Source of the DNA: Gamarada debralockiae
Lineage: Eukaryota > Ascomycota > Leotiomycetes > Helotiales > Hyphodiscaceae
Reading direction: 5' to 3'
NCBI GenBank assembly: GCA_002803225.1
Contig: NXFV01001070.1
Coordinates: forward strand, 1-14,126
DNA: 14,126 nucleotides
The translations under genes and the position numbers were made by a program. Each line of letters opens with the position of its first letter. Position 1 is the first letter of the stretch. The notes beneath the pieces were generated by a model. That model was not told the origin of the DNA and did no database searches. It saw only the letters and a program-made list of their open reading frames with translations. This document shows, one piece after another, positions 1 to 7,752 of this stretch.

Positions 1-130
1 TATAATTTGTTCTATATAAGTCTCATCTAAATAATTTTCTTTCTATTCTGAGCCCACTATCTCTATTTCAAATTCCTCGAAGGAAGGAAAAGGCTGTCAC
101 AGTCACGTGCATCTCCTCGCCCTTCTCCTT

Positions 131-137
131 AAAAAAA
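131..137 (-). terminator. Pol III oligo-T terminator of U6
   Basis: Seven consecutive T on the minus strand directly follow the U6 3' region, as expected for RNA polymerase III termination and for the oligo-U tail of U6. Confidence 0.85.
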
Positions 138-235
138 TTGTTACATCTCTTTGCTAGAGCGTGTCATCCTTAGTCCAGGGGCCATGCTAATCTTCTCTGT
201 ATTGATTCAGTTTGACCAGTTTGTCCGCAGACAAT
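131..235 (-). ncRNA. U6: U6 spliceosomal snRNA
   Basis: Read on the minus strand, this stretch has the U6 snRNA layout. A 5' stem-loop (TTGTC/GACAA around a four-base loop, 221-234) is followed by GGTCAAACTGAATC, then the ACAGAGA box in AATACAGAGAAGATTAGCA, then GCATGGCCCCTG, the internal stem-loop with AAGGATGACACGC, and CAAAGAGATG before a run of seven T. U6 forms the catalytic core of the spliceosome with U2, in the nucleus. The ACAGAGA box and AGC triad are unchanged. Departures from the fungal consensus as I recall it are GAATC where GAAAC is usual before the ACAGAGA box, and GGACTA where GCACTA is usual in the internal loop. The length, about 105 nt, fits the family. The 5' end is placed by the stem-loop and the TATA distance, to within a few bases. 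A TATA box and Pol III terminator suggest a live gene, although a diverged extra copy is possible. Confidence 0.92.
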
Positions 236-236
236 G

Positions 237-808
237 TACTTTTTCCAAAAATGATTCATATAGTAAGGTAGGAACAGTTCAGGCAGCGTGGCAAGCGAGA
301 TTTCCTAACCGGGAAATTGAATAGACATGGATTCTGAACCGATTGAAGCCATCGAAGGACTTGGAAGGCGGAACAAAAGCTTGGTCAGGATTGAAAGCTC
401 TCGATCTATGTGAACGATTGGCTCGTTACTAGCTGTGGTCCGTTTCTCAAGTTCTAGGAGTGGAAGTGGGAGATGGAGAATGGCAAAAAGACCAAAATAG
501 CGATTCTTTCTGTCCCTACGTTGCCTCTTGATAATCCAAGAGGCAATGTCTTTCATTTTCTAGGTTCTCAGCTACGTCTTCGCCCGAGGATATAAAATAT
601 AAAGATGCTGCAAGGTCACGTGCTCCACTCATCGAAACCGATTAAAAGGTGTTTAGTTCTCTTGAATTTCGCTACCCCTATACAGAGTTATGCTAATCTT
701 CTTAGACAAGACGATATTGTGACGGTTCTAGTAGAATGCCACCTATATATTATGTCTTTATTAAGTAACTTATTATGATTACAATCTTTTTTTTCCATAA
801 AAGAAAAT
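237..808. other. Intergenic, no supported gene
   Basis: No credible gene is visible. An 84-codon minus-strand frame (305-556) has an ordinary random-looking composition and no recognisable domain. A short plus-strand frame starts at 327 and stops after 28 codons. TATA-like and CACGTG-containing sequence occurs near 590-622 (ATATAAAATATAAAG, then CACGTG at 617) and could be a promoter, but no reading frame follows it. Confidence 0.5.
257..262 (-). promoter_or_regulatory. TATA box of the U6 gene
   Basis: TATATG on the minus strand lies about 22-27 bases upstream of the U6 5' stem-loop. This is the usual position of the TATA element that directs Pol III to fungal U6 genes. No convincing downstream B box was found between 1 and 130, though a degenerate one cannot be excluded. 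Confidence 0.6.
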
Positions 809-858
809 TTAAAAAAAAAATCAAAAAAAAAATCAAAATCAAAATCAAAATAAAAATA
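809..858. repeat. A-rich simple repeat, (ATCAAA)-like
   Basis: Runs of A are interrupted by regularly spaced TC (TCAAAA repeated several times). This is an imperfect low-complexity tract in an AT-rich intergenic stretch, consistent with slippage expansion or an old poly-A-like tail. No tandem coding meaning is visible. Confidence 0.85.
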
Positions 859-1250
859 ACGAACCGGTTAAAAATCGTTCACGTGCACATGAGATTTCCA
901 CACAACCATAGTCACATGATCTGGCAACTCTACATATATTTGCTCAACTCCTGAGCTCTCTTCTTCTTTCCTTTTCTTCTCTAGCTTAGTATTCTTGTTA
1001 TCTCGACTAGGTAGCTAAATAATTGAGATCGTTACCCAGTAATTTAGCTAGCGCGTGACAAATGTAATTTAAGATTTATCGGCGGTAAAAGTCCCCCTTA
1101 GTGTAGTTGCAATTGGCACACGCGAAATGATATCTGTAGTATAATCTAAGAGCCACTCCATCTTTAAATTATATATACAATAGCAATTTCTCTTCATTTT
1201 AGGCCAGCCGCCACTTCCAAATGTAAGATTCTTCTTGATAATCATCTAAA
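859..1250. other. Intergenic, promoter-like composition but no gene
   Basis: A CACGTG at 880, a TATATA-containing stretch near 933-938 and a CT-rich tract at about 955-985 resemble a fungal promoter and transcription start. No open frame of useful length follows, so I call nothing. Confidence 0.4.
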
Positions 1251-1254
1251 GCTC

Positions 1255-1375
1255 CGATTCGAATTGCGAATATTCGAACTATTCGAATTCGTATGGATTT
1301 CAAATGCGATCGAATCGCCTTTTCGAATTCGTAAATTCGTCACCAATCGAATCGTAGCAAATCCGCAAATTCGCA
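1255..1375. repeat. CGAAT/ATTCG pentamer-dense block A
   Basis: About 13 occurrences of CGAAT or its complement ATTCG lie within 120 bases, in both orientations and with irregular spacing, often fused into palindromes such as TTCGAATTCG. It is not a simple tandem repeat because spacer lengths vary. I do not recognise the family. A CACGTG at 1378 closes the block. Block B lies about 145 bases downstream. Confidence 0.8.
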
Positions 1376-1520
1376 AGCACGTGACAACCTAAGGCTCCTG
1401 GATACGCCAGACAAAGAGCTGTAATTTTAGTATTATGTCTTTTTAGACTTAAGCTCGGAGAAGCTTTTGGCCGTCTCGCCTAGTTTTCTATATCTGGCCA
1501 GTCTACGGTTTACAGATCAA

Positions 1521-1620
1521 ATCGAATTTTTACGAATCCTTAAATATTCGTAACGAATCGAATTCTAAATTCGATTCGTACAGATACGAATTGTACTCAA
1601 TTCGATTCGATGCATTCGTT
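1521..1620. repeat. CGAAT/ATTCG pentamer-dense block B
   Basis: About 11 occurrences of CGAAT or ATTCG lie within 100 bases, again in mixed orientation. The reverse complement of this block aligns loosely with block A (a shared TGCATCGAATCG-like core, and CTAAA followed by TCGAATTG at the outer ends). This suggests that the two blocks could be degenerate arms of one inverted-repeat element of about 370-400 bases. The roughly 145-base spacer between them (1376-1520) shows no gene. Confidence 0.75.
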
Positions 1621-1645
1621 TAGAGACCTATCTCATGGCTAACCT

Positions 1646-1692
1646 CCCCATTTGCGGATGGGGCAAGAAACCGGCCTGGGCAAACCAGCCGG
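1646..1692. other. Two adjacent GC-rich hairpins
   Basis: CCCCAT/ATGGGG with a six-base loop (1646-1663) is followed eight bases later by CCGGCCTGG/CCAGCCGG with a five-base loop and one bulged C (1671-1692). They stand out in an AT-rich setting and are followed by an AT palindrome (1708-1721). They could be ends of a repeat or a structured RNA. No promoter or terminator supports a transcript. Confidence 0.55.
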
Positions 1693-1778
1693 GGCCACAA
1701 TTCTATTATATTATATAATATACGAAAAGGTGTAACTGTAGACCCAAGTACTTAAAACTTATACCTAAGTATAGATTT

Positions 1779-2514
1779 TTAATATGTATGAGTAGATCTA
1801 TTTATTAAAAATATAAATAGATTCTTCTTATCTAGTAATATAATCGAAAGCTCGATAACAAACTCAATATCTTTAAGGGGATATTGCGCAACTAGTTCTT
1901 CATTGCTATTAGTCTGATCATAATCAGAGGCCAGATCTTGATTGCTTTTATTAGTGGTATTGAACGTGTAGTCAGCGCCCAACCCTCCATCCCCTCCGTA
2001 ATACAAAGCAACGCCTCTTGTTGCAGTGCAAGGAGCCTGCCGAACTTTCGGGTGAATTGGACTCGTTGGCCAAGGGAAATTGTTGCATAGGGTGTGGCGG
2101 AAAACATCTACTCTGTGGCTGATATTATTTCTGGCTTTGTGGTGCCATCGTTTCCGGTCTGTCTGTTTCGTGGAAGGTGAACGGAAGCCGAAACATGATG
2201 TATGCGGTTGTCTTTTGAAATACAAGCGAATACCACCAAATATCTAACGTAATGCCGAGCAGTCTGGTGGAGGTGAAGTCAGAAACTGCCCTAGAGCAAC
2301 AGGAACATCTAGCCGGTGGTATCTTCGTTTGACTAATCAATCGTTGCTGGATCATGGTTACTGGCTCCTGATAATGGTCAATGCACCTTTTCGAATATAC
2401 GAAAATATGAAACCACCCTTGTAAGCTTGCAAGCCCCATCACACCTTTCGAAATCCAATTTGGAAATGGGATTATAAGTCCATAAGTATCTTTCTTCGCC
2501 CTCCCAATTTTCAT
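1779..2514 (-). other. Overlapping open frames, gene doubtful
   Basis: Two minus-strand frames overlap. One of 129 codons starts with a true ATG at 2514 and stops at 2125. Another of 148 codons (1779-2225) opens with TTG, so it has no Met start. Neither shows a domain, signal peptide or repeat that I recognise, and I found no GTAAGT-type donor to join them. The lower frame reads rather protein-like in its second half (Gly/Asp/Asn-rich, about residues 70-120), so a last exon or a decayed gene is possible. I do not call a product. Confidence 0.2.
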
Positions 2515-2704
2515 TCCTTATTTCCCTATCCATCCCTTAGTTTCTTCCCAATCCTCTCAAATCAAAACCCGTGTCGAGAGTTCATCACATTGCTCCTTCA
2601 TTTGGAGGAGCTTCAGAACACTTCTGCTGCAAGTAACTAACATATTCTTGGCTACTATGACGGGAAATAAAATATGCTTACAACATCCCTAGCTTAACTT
2701 CAAA

Positions 2705-3031
2705 ATGCCTTCTTCAACAATGCGACATTCCCCTCAAGCAAAGCCTGAACCCAAGCCAAACCCACCACCACAACCACATCCAATCGACCCCTGTAAGTGA
2801 TCTAAACTAAAATTTTTAGGGGTTTGTAAGATTGACTTTTGAAAGCATATGGTTGGTGAGCTAGTCTGCGTTGGGGAAACGGCGGAAACGGAATTTTGGG
2901 TGGTGGATGGTTGGAGTAGGGAGCGCGTTTTGTTGCTGTTGAAGTTGACGATGAGTTTTAATGAAGGATTTGGATATCGTTCAGCACGACTGTGGTGTGC
3001 TTTTAGTTTTCGTTTGGTAGAGAGGAAATAA
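2705..3031 (+). other. Possible short proline-rich exon with consensus donor, unresolved
   Basis: An ATG at 2705 opens 29 codons rich in Pro and Lys and ends at a textbook donor GTAAGT (2793). The acceptors at 2819 and 2845 give an in-frame stop soon after joining. The 60-codon frame from ATG 2849 to 3031 therefore cannot be attached cleanly. The minus-strand Gly-rich frame over the same bases is a shadow. This may be a broken or mis-modelled small gene, and I give no function. Confidence 0.2.
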
Positions 3032-3376
3032 TGTTTAGGGAGTAGATTTTGACGGGGAGTGAAAATTTTGTTTCTAGCTTTTCGATATGCGCTGTGCATA
3101 TCATCTAATACTTTAGAGCAACTGTTCTTGAGAGAACTTTCCAATTAGATCTCGGCCACATTTCTAAGTAATTATACATTATGCAAAGAACAAAGTGAAA
3201 ATAATGATAGAAACAGATGGGGCATTTTATACTGCCAGTAAAACGCCGAGAAATTATGACCAAATGTGGAAAGCGAGCCACAAGTCCAATCCACCCGAAA
3301 GAAGTCCCACCAAATTCTGCAATGTCCCATGCCAAAAATTGATAATGCCTAGAGTGGAAATTTCCTCGGAACTATT

Positions 3377-5299
3377 CTAAGAGATACCCCATTCTTCTAG
3401 GGGGGTCGGATTGAGAACAGCCTTGCCGTCATTCATTGCCAACATTATCGCGAGGCAGTGTTTCAATTTCCTGCGGCCTTCCTCATCGCTCGCACCCAGA
3501 TGCCGGAGAAGATTAGTTTCGGCCATCAGACGCAAACTGCGTCCATCTTTTGCACGATGATTGACACGGGCGCCGTGCTGGACGAGAATCGCGACGCAGT
3601 TGCTGAAGCCGTTCACTAGAGCGTAATAAAGTGCTGGATGACCTTCCCGATCGAGCATCTGTACGTCTGCGCCATGATTGACAAGTAAGCTGACAATGAC
3701 CTGTATTGCAGATTCTTCTTCTTTTGGAGGGCTTTGGCAGATGTGTGTGATGAGTGGTGTCCTCCCGTCTCTGTCGTAGCTGTTGACATCGACTCCACGA
3801 ACTAATGCCTGCGTCATTTGGCGGACACGATACTCTTCCTCATCTGAGCTGCGACCTGTTGGCCAGTATGCCAGACAGTGAAGGGCATTTTTGCCTTTCA
3901 GATCCTCGGCATTAGGTCCTTGCAGGAGCACTAATTTTTGGTCCTGCTCCTCTTGCTGAGGAGTTCGATTATGGCTTTCATCCACAGCACTAGATTTCAC
4001 GACGAATGATTTGGCGTGATTTTCGAGTAGTACAATCGTCTGAGCGTAATCTGAATGCGCATAGGATGCAAAGGGAAACAGTTGTTTAGACAAATCCTGC
4101 AGATACTGTGCTGCATCTTTTCCCTCATTATCTCTGAGCGCAACGTGATGAGCCCCAGTCGGCCCAAACAATCCGAGGACTTGGCGACATACGGATTGTT
4201 TAATCGGGTATCGGAGTAAGCCATGCAGGACAGTTCTGCCATGGTTGTCGCGTTGGTCTAAGAGACCTCGGCCCTTGAAATTCAACAGGAAGCGGCCAAG
4301 CTCATCACCAAAACACGTGCCATCTAAAACGTGCAGAAAGTTTTGACCAAGCGTGTTCCGACAATGTATATCAATACCTCCGGAGTTAAGCATGTAATCG
4401 AGTACTTCTTTCCTCCCTGTCCCTGCAATGTAGTGGAGAGCGGTATTTCCAGCTCCATCAACACCGCCCTTATAACGGATACTCTTAAGTCGCTTCAAAA
4501 TCTGGCGGTCGTCGAGCTCCGGAATGCGCATGCACATGGCATGAACTTGGCGAACACCACATTCGCAGGTCGTGCTTAGACCCCGTCTGATAACAGTATG
4601 ATCTCTTTGACAGGGGACGTTGTGAAGAATTGAAACGTTCCTTGGAATATCGTCGGAAGTCATGGAGGGGTTGAAGAGGGTGCACAAGTCTTCCCTCATT
4701 TGAGAAACAGGCTCGGCTTCAGGTACCCTGTGAAGTACCGTACCAGGATCGAAGAAAGATAGATTAGGGTGAAAAGGGTGGTGGCTGACAATGCCCACCT
4801 GAGAAGTCATATTGGCTTGACTCTCCATCGAAAAGTACGCCGAATCCACATCTTCTGGATGCGATATGACATTTTGGCTGCTGAAGCCCAAATTTTGTTC
4901 AGCCGGATATACTCCACTGTTGAAGTCCGACTCGAGACACATTGGGAGATCGAAGTGGTGCCCTGATGGCTCCTGCAGAGAGTTTGATGCTTCCGGGATA
5001 CTCGGGCCAGAGCGCAAACTAGCCTGAGGATCATTGAAGTGGTGTAGGTTACCATTTCTCTGAGTGAAGGTAGCATCGTAGCTGAGGTCCACGGCCTGAG
5101 ATACCGGGGCAAGAGGGTTGAAGGTTGGCGAATCTGGGCGATTGATTGATGGACCAGCGATCGTGTTTGAAGAAGGGATAGGATCGCGGAAATTGACAGT
5201 TTGATGTTGCTTCGGATGGGCCATTAAAGACGTGCCGTGGTCCGTTCGATTATCTATTACTGTTAGAATAGAGCCGACATTAAAATGGAGTTTGGCCAT
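3377..5299 (-). CDS. Ankyrin-repeat protein (C-terminal part of a Clr5-like/ankyrin gene)
   Basis: This is a long uninterrupted frame of 640 codons from its first ATG at 5299, and the open frame extends upstream to a stop at about 5336-5338. Roughly residues 1-240 are polar, Ser/Pro/His/Asn-rich and look disordered. A short Cys cluster (CEC...C) lies near residue 245-256. From about 283 onward come ankyrin repeats: GNTALHYIAG, GQNFLHVLDG and GRTVLHGLL, then, after a Glu/Gln-rich spacer, GKNALHCLAY, GRTPLITHIC, GHPALYYALVNG and a last GRSLRL. Ankyrin repeats bind proteins and do not themselves indicate a reaction. The upstream exons at 5501-6253 probably belong to the same gene, joined by an intron that I could not place with certainty. 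Candidate acceptors are at 5302 and 5260, and the donor GTAAGA is at 5500. If they are not joined, this would be a stand-alone ankyrin protein starting at 5299. Confidence 0.8.
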   Translation of the reverse strand: MAKLHFNVGSILTVIDNRTDHGTSLMAHPKQHQTVNFRDPIPSSNTIAGPSINRPDSPTFNPLAPVSQAVDLSYDATFTQRNGNLHHFNDPQASLRSGPSIPEASNSLQEPSGHHFDLPMCLESDFNSGVYPAEQNLGFSSQNVISHPEDVDSAYFSMESQANMTSQVGIVSHHPFHPNLSFFDPGTVLHRVPEAEPVSQMREDLCTLFNPSMTSDDIPRNVSILHNVPCQRDHTVIRRGLSTTCECGVRQVHAMCMRIPELDDRQILKRLKSIRYKGGVDGAGNTALHYIAGTGRKEVLDYMLNSGGIDIHCRNTLGQNFLHVLDGTCFGDELGRFLLNFKGRGLLDQRDNHGRTVLHGLLRYPIKQSVCRQVLGLFGPTGAHHVALRDNEGKDAAQYLQDLSKQLFPFASYAHSDYAQTIVLLENHAKSFVVKSSAVDESHNRTPQQEEQDQKLVLLQGPNAEDLKGKNALHCLAYWPTGRSSDEEEYRVRQMTQALVRGVDVNSYDRDGRTPLITHICQSPPKEEESAIQVIVSLLVNHGADVQMLDREGHPALYYALVNGFSNCVAILVQHGARVNHRAKDGRSLRLMAETNLLRHLGASDEEGRRKLKHCLAIMLAMNDGKAVLNPTPLEEWGIS

Positions 5300-5500
5300 T
5301 TCTCGCCACAAAGTCGAAGATCCACCATGACTAGATCATCCACTAGTTCCTCAATATTTAATAAGACAGAAAATATCCAAACGAATAGAGATATTTAAAG
5401 CAATAAAAATACACAGCGAGATTGAAAATTAAGTCAAGGTAACATTCAAGAGTGGTTGATCCTGTCAAATGTTGAAGACCTTAAAGGAATGGAGTCTTAC

Positions 5501-6253
5501 AACCATCTTTTAGCAAGTCCGCCACTCGCTTGCGTAGTTCTGCCTTGAGAAGGCGTCGGATTTGTGGATTCAAAGTAAATCCCCAGTCTTCTAATCTATT
5601 TTCGAGAGTCTTTTGTCTAAAACTTGCATTAGCTGCAAGACTCACGGGAACATAAGAGAGTCTCATTGATCCTGATTCTGGTCTTCGTCCTACCACGGAT
5701 TTCGAGACTCTTCTTCGACTTAGATATCTACCCAGATTTGGATGTCATAATGATTTGATCTTTCAGCCTGAAGTCAAACATTCCAATCAAGATAAATTTC
5801 TAAGCCGACGAAAACTTCCACTCAAGAAAAGGCCCATTGCCAGGTGGGCTGGTAAGGGATGGCACAGACAAGGATAGCTTACGATGGGGTTGAAAACTCG
5901 TGACCAGCAGCCTCAATTTCTCTTTTGATGCGACTAGCACTGTGGCCCTGCATATAGTAGTAGAAGATATCCGACTTCCGATCCTCATATTCTTGGAATC
6001 GTTTCTTTTCCGAGAGCTTTGTAACTCGTTCTTGGCTATTGGGATCTGGCTGCTGCCGTTTACGCGCTCGACGCCTTTCGTCGTACCAATTCTGAAGAAA
6101 CGCCTCCCCAATCGGCGTGTTCAGAAAATCTAAACAGTTTTTGCATTCTTCTCGAGAGACACTGGCTTTTCCTGGGTTCTGCGAAGTCGAGGAGAAAGGA
6201 GTACCGCAGGACTCAGGTGGGGAAAACACTGGCGGGGTATCATGACTCGACAT
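5501..6253 (-). CDS. Clr5-like DNA-binding domain exons, probably the 5' part of the ankyrin gene
   Basis: Exon 1 runs from ATG 6253 to 5883 (an upstream TTG at 6280 is not a Met start). It ends at donor GTAAGC, and the acceptor GCAAG at 5623 gives exon 2 from 5622. The join restores a continuous module of about 54 residues: YEDRKSDIFYYYMQG, then a helix, GHEFSTPS joined to FRQKTLENRLEDWGF. This is the pattern of the fungal Clr5 domain (aromatic start, then a Gly-Phe-like turn, then a helix ending in WGF). The first ~85 residues are Ser/Pro-rich, followed by a basic RRRARKRQQ patch at about 81-90. Exon 2 ends near donor GTAAGA (5500). The 260-base intron is long for a fungus. A model with a 37-base mini-exon (donor GTAGAT) is possible but would lengthen the domain. 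Clr5-like modules are often fused to ankyrin repeats in Pezizomycotina, which supports one gene. A nuclear role is inferred. Confidence 0.62.
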
Positions 6254-7395
6254 CCTCAGCAATGGCAATGGCAATGACAATGATTACGACTTTAGTCGAA
6301 CAGGTGAAATGAGAACCTTTATCGAGGCTCTTGATTCCATGGTGAGGTTACCGCAGGTCATCACAAGACCATAGCGGTCATGGTTTTGAATATAATTTCT
6401 ACAAAAGTTAGTTTCCTCCCCCCTATCGAAGTAAAAGTAGCAAGTCTAGAATCAACATCAAATCGGAAATAAAATGATTTAATCGTCGAGAAGTATGAAA
6501 GATGCCGCCTCGACGCGCCCTTTCTGCCCCCGCCGCGAGCGAGGAACTTGCGGAAACTTCCCTCTTCCGCCACATGCGTCAGGTGGCATCGGTCGAGAAA
6601 TCGTAGCACGGAGTACTTGATTAAAAACATGCGACATACCAGTATGTCCACGATCTCGAATAGCTTCTAATAAAGCTTTTGTTTTTGTTTTCTTGAGACA
6701 ACGATAGAGCGAAATAAATTGAAGATTGGGAAGGGGAAGAGGAGATGCGAAATCTAGCGCTGGCATGAGCAATGGCCAGAGTAAGATCTTTCCGTACCTG
6801 GTAGTTAGACCGTAATTTGAAATTGCGATTGGTCCCCCCTTGTTCGTTCCTTGAGAGCGGGGGGTAGAATTCTCCCATTAAAGAAAAATAGAAATTCGAA
6901 TTCGAATCGTGCAAAGACTTTCACGACATGTTAAAGCAGCGAACAGGCTGAGTTGGCACATACAGTATGCTTAATATTCCAAGACTTAAAATTTTGCCCT
7001 GTCGTCTGTGGCTTGCCGGATTAGTCACATAACAAGTCAACATATTTGTCTACCTAGTTCCAGTATCAAGAGGGGGAATCCCCGGGTCCTGGTGTGTTGC
7101 ATCACAAAATTTCTGGGCGACGTCCGGGAGAACATTGCGGCTCTGCGCTGCTCGGAGCGAACAAAGTTTCTTCCCCAATGCGAAATTTTGTCCACGTTTC
7201 TGGGGGTAGTTTCCGTCCTTGATTTCTTCTTTTCAAACCTGACCAGCAATAGAGACACCAAGAATCACGAATTTCATAGGCTTTCCTTCTATGAACTCCG
7301 AACGTGCGACGGAGTTTACCGCACCTACCCGTATCTCAGAATAATAATAGCCTACAACCTCTCAGCCCAAAATATTGTAGCGAGATTAGCTGACA
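6254..7395. other. Intergenic, no supported gene
   Basis: Several frames of 74-139 codons overlap on both strands (for example plus 7008-7427 and minus 6361-6914), but none has a recognisable domain. Most open with TTG or another non-ATG codon. The stretches 6500-6600 and 7090-7200 are GC-richer than their surroundings, and could be promoter DNA for the minus-strand gene or remains of an older gene. A perfect ATTCGAATTCGAAT at 6894-6907 repeats the pentamer of the 1255-1620 blocks. Confidence 0.4.
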
Positions 7396-7402
7396 AGGGG
7401 GG

Positions 7403-7450
7403 TGGCCCAAGGGTTTTGAGCTCGTGATCTACGGAGGATCGGTTCAAAGT
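7403..7450 (+). other. tRNA-like A and B box pair (possible SINE head)
   Basis: TGGCCCAAGGG (7403-7413) resembles a Pol III A box, and GGTTCAAAGT (7441-7450) matches the B-box core GGTTCRANNC except for its last base. They are 38 bases apart. The arms do not fold into a tRNA cloverleaf (the T stem does not pair), so it is not a tRNA gene. The following 200-250 bases are rich in short inverted repeats such as CCTGAA/TTCAGG, as in a SINE body. No poly-A tail or target duplication was found. Confidence 0.25.
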
Positions 7451-7752
7451 AAGCCCCTGTCAGCCACACAGGTGGCATAGCAACAGTGGTCGCTGAAACT
7501 TCAGGCTCTTGAGGCCTATTCTACAGGGCTTCCAGCCTGTAATCTCCACTATAACCTGAATTTCTTCAGGACCTGCTACCTGTAGTCAGGTGCTAGGCGA
7601 CAACACCTCAACGCCACGACGACCAGGGTTCTTCTAGCAAGAGTCAGAACTTTTGAAGCGATCCTACGTAATGCTGCTTTTACTCTATATTTCTACGTAG
7701 ATAGCTTCAGAACACGGTCATAATGCATCAACTAACAGATCTCTAATTGATT

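Noticed and set aside
690..702. ATGCTAATCTTCT, shared with the U6 gene at 184-196
   Set aside because: Only 13 bases match and the flanks differ completely, so it is more likely chance than a U6 fragment.
2734..3144. Minus-strand 136-codon Gly-rich frame
   Set aside because: Its Gly-rich end is the shadow of the Pro-rich plus-strand sequence at 2740-2790. No domain and no better evidence.
7398..7455. tRNA gene suggested by GGTTCAAAGT and TGGCCCAAGGG
   Set aside because: Acceptor and T stems do not pair, so no cloverleaf is possible.
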